A stretch of DNA of 64,000 bases, from assembly GCA_000381625.1 (NCBI GenBank), contig KB906767.1, positions 4,951,357 to 5,015,356 of the forward strand, in the 5' to 3' direction. The position numbers and the translations under genes were made by a program. Source of the stretch: Bryobacterales bacterium KBS 96. Lineage in GTDB: Bacteria; Acidobacteriota; Terriglobia; Bryobacterales; Bryobacteraceae. Positions 16,731 through 25,494 of the stretch are shown piece by piece (within the stretch, counting starts at the first letter, position 1; each line of letters starts with the position of its first letter). The notes under the pieces are model-generated. The model was given only the letters and a program-made list of their open reading frames with translations. It had not been told where the DNA came from and searched no databases.

Positions 16731-18367
16731 TGCTGCGAACCGCCGCTGTGGGTTTTGTTCTCGCTTGTATTCTGTCTGGCGCGAACTCAATCTGGAAACC
16801 CGATTTTCGAAATATCGCAAAAGAAGCGGGGCTGACGGCCATTTTCCCGAACGGCGGCGATACGGCCAAGCAGTTCATCGTCGAAACCACCGGCAGCGGC
16901 GTCGCCATATTCGACTACGATAACGACGGGTTACCCGATCTCTTTGTTGTTTCCGGCGATGGCGGCACAAATCGCTTGTATCACAACGAAGGGCATGACC
17001 ATTTCCGCGACGTAACCGATCAGGCAGGTTTGCATTCAAGCGGATGGGGGCAGGGAGTCTGCGCGGGTGACTATGACAACGACGGATTTACGGACCTGTT
17101 TGTCACGTATTGGGGCCAGAACCATCTCTATCGCAACATAGCCGGTAAGCGCTTTGAAGACGTGACAGCGAAGGCGCATCTGACGCAAGACCGCACGCGC
17201 TATAACACCGGCTGTGCTTTCGTCGATATCGACAACGGCGGCCGCCTCGATCTATTTGTCTCCAATTACGTAAAATTCGATCCAGCGACAACGCCGAAAC
17301 CGGGAGCAAATCCTTATTGCTATTACCGCGGCCTGCCGGTCAACTGCGGTCCGCGCGGGCTCCCATTCGATCGGAACCTTCTTTATCGCAACAATGGCGA
17401 TGGGACGTTCAGCGATATCTCCGAACAATCGGGCGTGGCGAAACCGTTCGGCCATTATGGCCTCAGTGTATTGACGGGCGATTTCAATAACGATGGTCTG
17501 CCCGACATTTACGTGGCCTGCGATCAGACTCCATCGCTGCTGTATATGAATCAAGGCGGAGGGAAGTTCGAAGAGGAGGCCTTGCTGCGTGGTGTTGCCC
17601 TGGATGCGAACGGAAGGGCTTTATCCGGCATGGGCGTGGACTCGGCGGACTACGACGGTAGCGGCCACTTTAGCATTTTCCGATCTAACTTCAGCGACGA
17701 AATGGAAACGCTCTATCTCAATCGCGGTGACGCCAATTTCGACGAGGTTACGTTAGCTGCCGGAATGGGCGGAAACACGCGCTTCGTTGGCTGGGGCGCC
17801 GGGTTCTTCGATTACGACAATGACGGGTGGCCCGACCTTCTGCTGGTGAACGGCCACGTGTTCCCCGAAGTCGAGAAGTTGAAGATCGATATCCACTATA
17901 AAGAGCGAGCCATTCTCTATCACAACCTCCGGAATAAGCGTTTCAAGGATGTATCGGAAGATAGTGGTCCCGCCATTTTGGAACGCCACTCCGCGCGGGG
18001 CGCCGCATTTGGCGATATCGATAATGATGGCGCCGTCGAAGTTCTGGTCAATAATCAGAACGAACCGCCATCTCTGCTGAAACTGGCGGCATCGCCTCCG
18101 GGCCATTGGGTCGATCTTAAGTTGGAGGGAACGCATTCGAATCGTTCGGCCATTGGCGCACGTGTGAAATTGATTGCCGGGGGGCGCACACAGTTGGCTG
18201 AAGTCCGAAGCGGGGGCAGCTATCTTTCGCAAAGCGATTTTCGCCTGCATTTTGGCTTAGGAGCCAGCGATACGGTTGACGCGATTGAGATTCGTTGGCC
18301 GAGCGGACGGCGGCAGAAATTGGCCGATCGGAAAGCGGATCGCGTGCTCACCGTGCGCGAGCCTTGA
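16730..18367 (+). CDS. CRTAC1-family secreted protein (paralogue of the 10.2-kb gene)
   Basis: The protein has 545 residues from ATG 16730, whose A is the last base of the previous stop; a GTG one codon earlier is also possible. A signal peptide covers about residues 1-20. FG-GAP loops follow (DYDNDGLPDLF, DYDNDGFTDLF, DIDNGGRLDLF, DFNNDGLPDIY, DYDNDGWPDLL, DIDNDGAVEVL), with a C-terminal ASPIC/UnbV domain (LEGTHSNRSAIGARV ... IRWPSG). Domain order and many segments match the first gene of the cluster, so the two arose by duplication. One calcium loop has DIDNGG instead of the usual D-D-G pattern. It is the last gene of the tightly coupled set. Confidence 0.9.
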   Translation: MLRTAAVGFVLACILSGANSIWKPDFRNIAKEAGLTAIFPNGGDTAKQFIVETTGSGVAIFDYDNDGLPDLFVVSGDGGTNRLYHNEGHDHFRDVTDQAGLHSSGWGQGVCAGDYDNDGFTDLFVTYWGQNHLYRNIAGKRFEDVTAKAHLTQDRTRYNTGCAFVDIDNGGRLDLFVSNYVKFDPATTPKPGANPYCYYRGLPVNCGPRGLPFDRNLLYRNNGDGTFSDISEQSGVAKPFGHYGLSVLTGDFNNDGLPDIYVACDQTPSLLYMNQGGGKFEEEALLRGVALDANGRALSGMGVDSADYDGSGHFSIFRSNFSDEMETLYLNRGDANFDEVTLAAGMGGNTRFVGWGAGFFDYDNDGWPDLLLVNGHVFPEVEKLKIDIHYKERAILYHNLRNKRFKDVSEDSGPAILERHSARGAAFGDIDNDGAVEVLVNNQNEPPSLLKLAASPPGHWVDLKLEGTHSNRSAIGARVKLIAGGRTQLAEVRSGGSYLSQSDFRLHFGLGASDTVDAIEIRWPSGRRQKLADRKADRVLTVREP

Positions 18368-18425
18368 ACAAAAACTGGATACGTCAAGAGATCGGCGGGT
18401 TTTGTACCCATGAGAAACTTGAGAG

Positions 18426-18740
18426 ATGGCAGATCGATCTGGCAGCATCGGCAGCGCTATCGTGTGGATGTTTATCCTATCCATCCTTCTGTTCTGGCTT
18501 CCGATTGCAGGTCCACTGATTGCGGGATTTGTAGGCGGCCGAAAAGCCGGCAGCGTCGGTAATGCGGTACTCGCTGTCCTGCTGCCCGGTATTGTGCTGG
18601 GTATTATCCTCTTCTTCTTTGCGTCGGTGCTGCTGGGGCTTCCCCTGCTTGGCTTTCTTGCCGGCGCGGGCGGCTTTGTGTTAGCGTCAGCCCATTTCTT
18701 CCCACTGATGATCGGCGCGATCTTTGGGGCGCTTCTGTAA
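18426..18740 (+). CDS. Small membrane protein of unknown function
   Basis: The 104 residues are almost entirely hydrophobic, with three likely membrane helices (about 8-30, 45-72 and 74-100) separated by a short charged loop (GGRKAGSVGN). No family can be named with confidence. It resembles small DUF5518-like or TM2-like integral membrane proteins only in general character. It begins 58 bases after the CRTAC1 cluster in the same direction, so it may be cotranscribed with it. Confidence 0.65.
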   Translation: MADRSGSIGSAIVWMFILSILLFWLPIAGPLIAGFVGGRKAGSVGNAVLAVLLPGIVLGIILFFFASVLLGLPLLGFLAGAGGFVLASAHFFPLMIGAIFGALL

Positions 18741-18780
18741 GAAGGCATTACTCACTTTTGAAAATTGCGGAATTACGCGC

Positions 18781-18800
18781 GGGCCGGGTATGCTCGGCCC
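18781..18800. repeat. REP-like palindrome (R3)
   Basis: GGGCCGGGTATGCTCGGCCC is a near-perfect 20-bp palindrome and is followed by CCTAC as at 22981. It belongs to the family GGGCCGGGCATGCCCGGCCC, found here only between genes. It lies between the small membrane protein and malate dehydrogenase. Confidence 0.75.
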
Positions 18801-18902
18801 CTACATGAAATTCTTGGTCCGTTGTACGGCAGGTATACAAAATCCCTACGATATACTCGAAGTTCCGGGCAGCCACGCATGAATGCTTTGCTGTCCACCT
18901 GA

Positions 18903-19898
<996 letters not shown>

Positions 19899-19930
19899 CA
19901 AGCCCGCGAATCGGCTAACTTAGTTGATAG

Positions 19931-20404
19931 ATGACTCGTAAGTCCGCCGCGCATTCCACAGGGAACGGTTCCTGCCCGCAGATTAGTCCCGAATTCGCCT
20001 GCTTCCGCTTGCGAATCGCTCCTTCGAAGATTCATCGTTGGGGCGTTTATGCCGCGGAATCCATTCCCGCGCATCGTAAGGTCATCGAGTACACGGGGGA
20101 GCGTATCAGCCGGCGTGAAACCAAGAAAAGGGCTGAACGGCCTCTGAATTATCTATTCACGCTCGATCTCTATTGGACGATCGACGGCTCCGCCGGCGGA
20201 TCGGGAGCCCAGTACATCAACCATTCATGCGAACCCAATTTAGTGGCTCGCATCGTACGAGGACACATACTCTACGTCAGCCTTCGTGATATTCGCAAGG
20301 GCGAAGAACTTACCGTGGATTATCGCTTCGACAAGTATGTGGAGAAGGTGCCTTGCTCGTGCGGGGCAGGGGCATGCCGCGGCACAATCAACATCGTTGA
20401 ATGA
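19931..20404 (+). CDS. SET-domain protein (putative lysine methyltransferase)
   Basis: This 157-residue protein is essentially one SET domain. The N-terminal SET-N strand pair (SKIHRWGVYAAESIPAHRKVIEYTGERIS) is followed by the SAM/pseudoknot motif INHSCEPN near 100 and GEELTVDYRF near 130. A post-SET zinc-cysteine motif (CSCGAGACRG) is at the end. SET enzymes methylate lysines of proteins; bacterial examples are sporadic and mostly uncharacterised. Its position 32 bases after mdh, on the same strand, suggests shared transcription. The target is unknown. Confidence 0.9.
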   Translation: MTRKSAAHSTGNGSCPQISPEFACFRLRIAPSKIHRWGVYAAESIPAHRKVIEYTGERISRRETKKRAERPLNYLFTLDLYWTIDGSAGGSGAQYINHSCEPNLVARIVRGHILYVSLRDIRKGEELTVDYRFDKYVEKVPCSCGAGACRGTINIVE

Positions 20405-20440
20405 GGGCGTTGGGCGATTGCAACCCGCGCGCTCACTCGC

Positions 20441-20460
20441 GGGCCGGGCATGCCCGGCTC
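20441..20460. repeat. REP-like palindrome (R3) between convergent genes
   Basis: GGGCCGGGCATGCCCGGCTC is a palindrome with one mismatch, followed by a smaller one (GAGGCACGCCTC). It lies between the convergent SET-domain and amidohydrolase genes, where a hairpin could end transcription from both sides. No U-tract follows on either strand, so intrinsic termination is not demonstrated. Confidence 0.7.
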
Positions 20461-20490
20461 TAGGGCCGAGGCACGCCTCCGCCAACTTAG

Positions 20491-21672
20491 CTACGCTCTG
20501 AGGCCCAGGAATCGGGCGGCATTGTCCCGGTAGACCTTTCGTAAAATGTCTTCCGGCAGTCCGATGCCGTAGATCCGCCAGCGGCCCTGCGGCGGAACTC
20601 GCGACGGAGCATAGTCGAAGTATTCATCCTCTGTTTCGAGGAAGCGGTAATAAATCTCATAAAGGGCATCCTCGAATACCTGCTGGGGAGTTTCGTAGCC
20701 CTTTGGAACCGCGTCGGTGCCAAAAACGATGCGGTCCTGGTATTTATCGAAGAATTTCCGCGAAGCGCGAGGCTGACGTCCCAGTTCGCCGATACGCGCA
20801 GCGATGTCTACCGCCATGTTGGGAAGTTCGTCCATGCATTCGCCTACATACGCCAGGTTTTCGGAATCGGCGACGTGCAGGCAAACGAACTGTGTTTTGG
20901 GATGCCTCTTCATCACGCGCCGGCGCGCCTCCTGGAGTTCCCTGTTGCTTGGGAAATCTTTACCATGGAACGACCAATCGGGATGCGCGTGCAACTCTTC
21001 CCAGCGCTCGTTGAATCGGTCGATCGGCAGGAAAAATGCCTCTGGGTCCGAGATATGCATCGCGACCGGCATGTTCAATGCGCCGGCTGCTTCCCACATC
21101 GGATCGAAGCGGCGGTCGTCAATGGCAACCAGCTTTCCTGTCTTGACGTGCTCCCGCAAATACAGGCCGAGGATTTTGAGGACCTTGATGCCTTTCGCGC
21201 CGGCTTTATGCGCGGCTTCGATTTGATCCGCCTGAAATTTCGGATAGTTCGGGTCTTCGATCTTGCTCCACCACGGCTCAGTGAACACGATGAACCGGCC
21301 GGGGTGAGCATCCTGAAGCAGGCGAATCGACTCATTCAATCCGTTGGCGTACCCGCCCGTGAGATCCACCATCGTATGGATGTTCTTGCGATCCATCACC
21401 GGGAGCAGTTCTTCCGGCTTTTCGATAAGCTTCACCTCATCTTTGCCGCTCAGTTCACCGCTCCACGTGAGGTGAGTGTGGAAATCGATCAGCGGAAAAC
21501 GCGAGCGGGGGACATGAGTTTCGCCGGCATGTAGCATGCTCTTCGGCTCGTACTGTTCGAGCGGCAGCACGCCACCTTTCGGCGCGTTCTTTCGCGACTG
21601 TGCCATCGCCGGTTTCATACTTGCTCCGGCAACCGCTGCCGGAACGGCTTTCATTAGCTGTCTACGATTCAC
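20491..21672 (-). CDS. Tat-exported amidohydrolase (metal-dependent TIM barrel)
   Basis: This 393-residue protein starts with GTG. The N-terminus (MNRRQLMKAVPAAVAGASM) resembles a Tat leader. The metal-binding motif DFHTHLTWSG near residue 65 and later histidines (VAMHISDPEAFF, VCLHVADSEN) with a final Asp (IVFGTDAVPKGYE) match the amidohydrolase-2 (ACMSD-like) family, which hydrolyses or decarboxylates small cyclic compounds using zinc. The substrate is unknown. Its start overlaps the stop of the phosphofructokinase-like gene by 4 bases (GTGA), so the two are translationally coupled although no pathway link is obvious. Confidence 0.85.
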   Translation of the reverse strand: MNRRQLMKAVPAAVAGASMKPAMAQSRKNAPKGGVLPLEQYEPKSMLHAGETHVPRSRFPLIDFHTHLTWSGELSGKDEVKLIEKPEELLPVMDRKNIHTMVDLTGGYANGLNESIRLLQDAHPGRFIVFTEPWWSKIEDPNYPKFQADQIEAAHKAGAKGIKVLKILGLYLREHVKTGKLVAIDDRRFDPMWEAAGALNMPVAMHISDPEAFFLPIDRFNERWEELHAHPDWSFHGKDFPSNRELQEARRRVMKRHPKTQFVCLHVADSENLAYVGECMDELPNMAVDIAARIGELGRQPRASRKFFDKYQDRIVFGTDAVPKGYETPQQVFEDALYEIYYRFLETEDEYFDYAPSRVPPQGRWRIYGIGLPEDILRKVYRDNAARFLGLRA

Positions 21673-22904
21673 GATTCCTCCGTATGCAGGATATTGAGAG
21701 ATTTAGAAACGGGAGCATCCACCAGCATCCGATGACGTTCGATGGTTCCAACCAACGGCGCCGCGTAGTCGCGAAACTGAGGCAAAACGTCATTGCCGTC
21801 CTGGTTGCGCCATTCGGCGGGGAACGGTCTCTCTAAAAAAGCAACGCGATCGAGACCGATAAGACCGGTTTCCATCGTGTATTCTGCTCCGCTGTCACGT
21901 AGAAGCGTGACCATCTTGCCGGTTTCTCCCCGGATGGCGGCAGAGACTGCCGCGTTGCCGCAGCGGCGCGCCTCTTTCCAATCCACATCCGAGATGCACG
22001 CCGTACAGGCGCGGCCAAGCAATCCAGGCTTCTCGCTGCGGGCGCGAATCTTCAGGCGCTCCATCACAAGCAGAGCGAGTCGATGCGCCAGGTTCATCGC
22101 GAGACTTCCACGCGATCCCGACCGAACGTCCGCGCCGAACGGCTCCCCGTTCTCGTCCAATTGCCCCTCGCAAACCGCAACGACGCAGCGATTCAATCGC
22201 CGGAATATCCGTTCGATGTCGGAGAGCAGCCTGTCGAGCGGCAGGCGCTGTTCGGGGAAATAGATAAGATGCGGCGCATCGTCGGGTTCCGCGCGGGCGA
22301 GCGAAGTGGCTGCCGCGAGCCAGCCAACATTGCGGCCCAGGATCTCGATGACCTCCACTTGTCCCGGCAGAGCCCGGTTGTCCGCGCCGATGTCGCGCAC
22401 CGCGGATGCAAAAAACCGGGCTGTTGAGGCATACCCCGGAGTGTGATCGGTTTCGAGCAGATCGTTATCGATCGTTTTCGGAATGCCGATCACCTGGAGA
22501 TCGTAACCGGCAGCGCTCGCTATCGCTTGAATTTGGTGCGCGGTGCCCATGGAGCCGTTTCCGCCGTTGTAAAAGAAATAGCGTATGCCGTGCGCTCGAA
22601 ACACATCGAGAGCCTGCGCCAGTTCGGCTGCGCCAACTTCCCGGCGCGACGTGCCGAGGGCTGACGACGGCGTGCGTGCAACCGCTTTCAACGTGGCTTC
22701 CGGTTGCCGGTAGAGATCGATGAAGTCTTCGGAGAGGATGCCTGCAATACCGAACCGCGCTCCATATAGGGCGGTGATCTCCGGGTGCATATGGGCTTCC
22801 TCTACGATTCCGAGCAGGCTTGCATTGATTACGGGCGTGGGGCCGCCGCTATGAGCGACAACAGCAGCGCCTTTGGGAGCAGGGTTGCTTAGTGATCGAG
22901 GCAT
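21669..22904 (-). CDS. Phosphofructokinase-family enzyme with mixed ATP/PPi signature
   Basis: This 411-residue protein is longer than the ~320 residues of classical bacterial ATP enzymes and close to the PPi-type or clade-B lengths. Motifs: VVAHSGGPTPVINASLLG near the N-terminus, GGNGSMGTA near 115, PKTIDNDLLETDHTPGY near 140, and VCEGQLDENGE near 245. In this family Lys in PKTIDND (in place of Gly in E. coli PfkA) favours PPi, while Gly rather than Asp in GGNGS favours ATP. The phosphoryl donor therefore cannot be settled by reading. The reaction is fructose 6-phosphate to fructose 1,6-bisphosphate, reversible if PPi is used. It is coupled to the downstream amidohydrolase. Confidence 0.88.
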   Translation of the reverse strand: MPRSLSNPAPKGAAVVAHSGGPTPVINASLLGIVEEAHMHPEITALYGARFGIAGILSEDFIDLYRQPEATLKAVARTPSSALGTSRREVGAAELAQALDVFRAHGIRYFFYNGGNGSMGTAHQIQAIASAAGYDLQVIGIPKTIDNDLLETDHTPGYASTARFFASAVRDIGADNRALPGQVEVIEILGRNVGWLAAATSLARAEPDDAPHLIYFPEQRLPLDRLLSDIERIFRRLNRCVVAVCEGQLDENGEPFGADVRSGSRGSLAMNLAHRLALLVMERLKIRARSEKPGLLGRACTACISDVDWKEARRCGNAAVSAAIRGETGKMVTLLRDSGAEYTMETGLIGLDRVAFLERPFPAEWRNQDGNDVLPQFRDYAAPLVGTIERHRMLVDAPVSKSLNILHTEES

Positions 22905-22964
22905 TTCAGGTTACTAAGCATCGATGGCGGCGCAGATACTCGTGTCGGGCGTTTACTTGCAAGA

Positions 22965-23025
22965 GCGAGGCATGCCTCGCCCCTACGGCCGGGGACCATT
23001 CTTGTGGGCCGGGCATGCCCGGCCC
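22965..23025. repeat. Two perfect REP-like palindromes (R3)
   Basis: GCGAGGCATGCCTCGC (22965-22980) is a perfect 16-bp palindrome and GGGCCGGGCATGCCCGGCCC (23006-23025) a perfect 20-bp palindrome. They share the GGCATGCC centre. Both belong to the family also seen at 18781, 20441 and 31382. Confidence 0.8.
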
Positions 23026-23186
23026 GAACGTCATTCGTCGAGACGAGTATCGACGCTGCAGGCTGAGAGCCTGCGCCACGAATAACGCGTCCGGCGCGGA
23101 TTGGGCGCCCACCAGAACCATGGCAACGGCAATGATGAAACTCAGTTATGGCAAACCAATCATCCACTCGGTTGAAAGAGGCGGCG

Positions 23187-23243
23187 CTGTTGAAGACGCC
23201 GGCAAAGACGTCCACTCCCTCACGGTCGCGGTTCGGTGCAGGT
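23187..23243. repeat. Dispersed repeat R2, copy a
   Basis: This copy runs from TTGAAGACGCCGG through ACTCCCTCACGGTCGCGG to TTCGGTGCAGGT. It matches the minus strand of 6198-6250 across ~53 bp. Confidence 0.8.
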
Positions 23244-23270
23244 GACCGGGCGTTACACGGGCTCCGGAAA

Positions 23271-23345
23271 ACCCGCTTGCTGACGCAAGGCGGCTCCGTA
23301 TCGAGGTTACCCGGAAACAGAGCCGCCGCACGTGAGTGCGCGGGT
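23271..23345. repeat. Dispersed palindromic repeat R1, copy c
   Basis: This 75-bp copy begins ACCCGCTTGCTGACGCA and ends GTGAGTGCGCGGGT. The outer arms and the inner GGCGGCTC/GAGCCGCC arms are complementary, giving a two-part hairpin. It is flanked on both sides by R2 cores. Confidence 0.85.
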
Positions 23346-23390
23346 CGAACGGTGTCTTCATGCGACTCTGCGGGCCGCAGGACCATGGGG

Positions 23391-23458
23391 ACTCCCTCAC
23401 GGTCGCGGTTCGGTGCAGGTGTGGAAAGCACTGAACCGCGACCGTGAGGGAGCGGACG
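23391..23458. repeat. Inverted pair of R2 cores
   Basis: A direct R2 core (ACTCCCTCACGGTCGCGG, 23391 onwards) is followed after ~12 bp by its inverse (GAACCGCGACCGTGAGGG, 23433 onwards). Together they form a hairpin with arms of about 20 bp, immediately downstream (in transcription sense) of the kinase gene stop. It could act as a transcript-end structure. Confidence 0.8.
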
Positions 23459-23474
23459 CCCGGATCTGGAGAAA

Positions 23475-24410
23475 CTAAATGACATTGGCCTGTTTGGGCG
23501 CCCATGGCTTTGGGGATTCGAAGGCGGCGGTTCCGCCTACCTGCGCCACGCAGCGCGCGGCTGCGGCCAGCCCGGCCTGAGTGCATTCCTCGATGCCCGC
23601 GCCCTTCAGAAAGCGCGAGAGATATCCGGCATTAAAGCTGTCGCCCGCGCCCGTCGTGTCGACAACTTTTGTTTTGGCCGCCGGCTTTCGAAAGGTCACG
23701 CCATCGCTGCGCACAAACACTCCTCTTGCGCCCAGCTTCACGGCAACCGTCCCGGCCAAGCTCGCTAGTTCTCTTGCGGCTGCATCAGCCGTTTCCGCGC
23801 CGGTCAGATGCCTCGCTTCGTCTTCATTAGGAAAAAAGATATCGGTATAGCGAAGAACGTCCCGGATGCCCGAATCCCACTTGCCCGTTGGATCGTAATT
23901 GCAGTCCAGCGACGTCGTGAGTCCGAGCCGCTTTGCTTTTCGAAAGAGCGCCGCCGCACCTTTGTGAAACTCTTGCAGCAGAAAGTAGTGCCCGATATGC
24001 AGATGCCGCGCCTCGCGCAGATAATCTTCTTTAACGTCGCCTGCCCGTAACATTGCGATTGTCCCAAGGCAGGTGATGGCGGCACGCTTCTTCTTGCGAC
24101 TGAGCCAGATGGTGATGCCGGTCTTTTCTTTTGGATGACGCCGCAAGCAGTCCAGATTGACGCCCGCGAATGCCATGCGCTGCGCGACAAAATCGCCAAA
24201 GGAATCTTGTCCGACCACTCCAGTGAACCCGGTCCTCGTACCCAATCGCGCGAGATTGAACACGGTAATCGCGCTCGAGCCGCCCAGAACCAGATCCATG
24301 CTCTCGGCAAGCTTCTCCGTATTGAACTCGGGTTCCGGCGCGCCGTTCACCATCAGGTCGACGTTGGCGTCACCGGCGACGATGCAATCGAGCATCTTGT
24401 CATCCTTCAT
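23475..24410 (-). CDS. PfkB-family carbohydrate kinase
   Basis: The product has 311 residues from ATG 24410, preceded by AAGGG at 11 bases; a GTG four codons upstream would overlap the previous gene further. The PfkB fold is clear: a N-terminal GDANVDLM strand, the GG motif LGGSSAITVFNLARLG near 40 and the signature DTTGAGDSFNAGYL near 255, with Asp as catalytic base. The family phosphorylates sugars such as ribose, fructose or tagatose phosphates. It directly follows an AgaS-like isomerase gene, so a role in amino-sugar or ketose-phosphate catabolism is a reasonable inference. The exact sugar is not readable. Confidence 0.9.
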   Translation of the reverse strand: MKDDKMLDCIVAGDANVDLMVNGAPEPEFNTEKLAESMDLVLGGSSAITVFNLARLGTRTGFTGVVGQDSFGDFVAQRMAFAGVNLDCLRRHPKEKTGITIWLSRKKKRAAITCLGTIAMLRAGDVKEDYLREARHLHIGHYFLLQEFHKGAAALFRKAKRLGLTTSLDCNYDPTGKWDSGIRDVLRYTDIFFPNEDEARHLTGAETADAAARELASLAGTVAVKLGARGVFVRSDGVTFRKPAAKTKVVDTTGAGDSFNAGYLSRFLKGAGIEECTQAGLAAAARCVAQVGGTAAFESPKPWAPKQANVI

Positions 24411-25488
24411 GAATTCGCACACCCTTCACTACTCGCGTGATCACTCCATCGGGGCTGGGATTATCGGGATTTAATCCCGCCTGCAAGCTGAGCCGGTAGG
24501 CGAGCAACTGCGGGAACATGATTTCGAATGGCGTTCGCAGAAAGTCCGGCAGACCGGGCGCACTAGCCGGAATAAAGTCGTTGAAGAGATTGCGGGGCCA
24601 ATCCTCCGGGCCGATTCCCGCGATATAGCCCAGTCCTTTGGCTTTCAACTCCGAAACCAGATCTTCTTCATAACGCCGGAACAGCGGGTTCGTGGACAGG
24701 AAACATAGGACGAGAGTATCGGCGCGCAAAAAGCTCATTGGACCATGGCGCAGGCCGAGAAATGTTTCCGGAATCGCCACGCACTTGCCGGCGGTCATCT
24801 CCAGGATTTTCAGCGATGCTTCGCGGGCCGCGCCGAATAGTGGGCGCGAGGCGAGAATTGCAATGCGCGAAACCGGCCGGCTCGCGATGGCTTTTGCCCG
24901 CTCGTCGAACTCCAGCAGGTTTGATTGTGCCCGGTCGGCGATGGCGGGAAGATCAGAAGAGAGGCATCCGGCGTGGCGGAGCGCCAAGCCGGCCAGCACA
25001 AGATTCGAAAACGAGCTGGTCATCGCCAAGCTGCGGTCGTTCGTCCGCGGATCGAGAACAATAGCGTTGACGCCGGGTGCATTCGCCAGTTTCCCGTTCT
25101 CGTTGCAGGTAATTGCGAGATGCTTTACAGCCGGAAAAAGCCGCCGCACCTTTTCGACGACGCCGACACTTTCAGGGCTGTCGCCGGATCGCGCCAGCGA
25201 AATGAGCAATCCCTCCTTCTGATAGAACGGTGTTGGATCGAGGAGCAGATCGGTGGTCGGTATGCCCTGCGCGTTTCTCCAGGCTTCGGCAACCGCCACG
25301 GCAGCGTACGCCGATGTGCCGGCGCCGGTGACGACAACCGGCCCTGGAAAGGCCTCGGCAACGAACGCGCTCTGCCGCACGATATTCAGCGTCGTCGGCC
25401 AAAGCCGTGGTTGCTGAAAGATCTCGGCGTGTGTTATGGCGCCGGCTGGCCGGATGTGAGCTTCGCTAGATGGTGTTAGTTGTCGCAT
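24400..25488 (-). CDS. agaS: AgaS-type SIS-domain sugar isomerase/deaminase
   Basis: The 362-residue protein contains two SIS domains. The first has VVVTGAGTSAYAAVAVAEAW near 50 and SLARSGDSPESVGVVEK near 100; the second has GAAREASLKILEMTAGKCVAIPETFLGLRHGP near 220-250. Hallmarks of AgaS rather than GlmS are the AMTSSFSNL segment and the C-terminal SPDGVITRVVKGVRIHEG. AgaS converts galactosamine 6-phosphate (or a related amino sugar phosphate) to a ketose phosphate plus ammonia. The next gene downstream is a PfkB kinase, the expected following step. It is 6 bases downstream of the permease gene. Confidence 0.85.
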   Translation of the reverse strand: MRQLTPSSEAHIRPAGAITHAEIFQQPRLWPTTLNIVRQSAFVAEAFPGPVVVTGAGTSAYAAVAVAEAWRNAQGIPTTDLLLDPTPFYQKEGLLISLARSGDSPESVGVVEKVRRLFPAVKHLAITCNENGKLANAPGVNAIVLDPRTNDRSLAMTSSFSNLVLAGLALRHAGCLSSDLPAIADRAQSNLLEFDERAKAIASRPVSRIAILASRPLFGAAREASLKILEMTAGKCVAIPETFLGLRHGPMSFLRADTLVLCFLSTNPLFRRYEEDLVSELKAKGLGYIAGIGPEDWPRNLFNDFIPASAPGLPDFLRTPFEIMFPQLLAYRLSLQAGLNPDNPSPDGVITRVVKGVRIHEG

Positions 25489-25494
25489 GAGAAA

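Larger units (their letters stand above)
22905..23474. other. 570-bp repeat island without genes
   Basis: The gap between two minus-strand genes is packed with palindromes: GCGAGGCATGCCTCGC at 22965-22980, GGGCCGGGCATGCCCGGCCC at 23006-23025, a small hairpin GCAGGCT/AGCCTGC near 23058-23074, three R2 cores and one R1 copy. Frames through it lack protein-like composition. It is the densest repeat cluster in the window. Confidence 0.75.

Noticed and set aside
20441-20490. Rho-independent terminator between SET and amidohydrolase genes
   Set aside because: The GC-rich hairpin is present, but no T-tract follows on either strand, and the same palindrome occurs elsewhere as a REP-like repeat.
22905-23474. 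CRISPR array
   Set aside because: Repeats here are palindromes of differing length with irregular spacing and no uniform spacers; no cas gene in the window.
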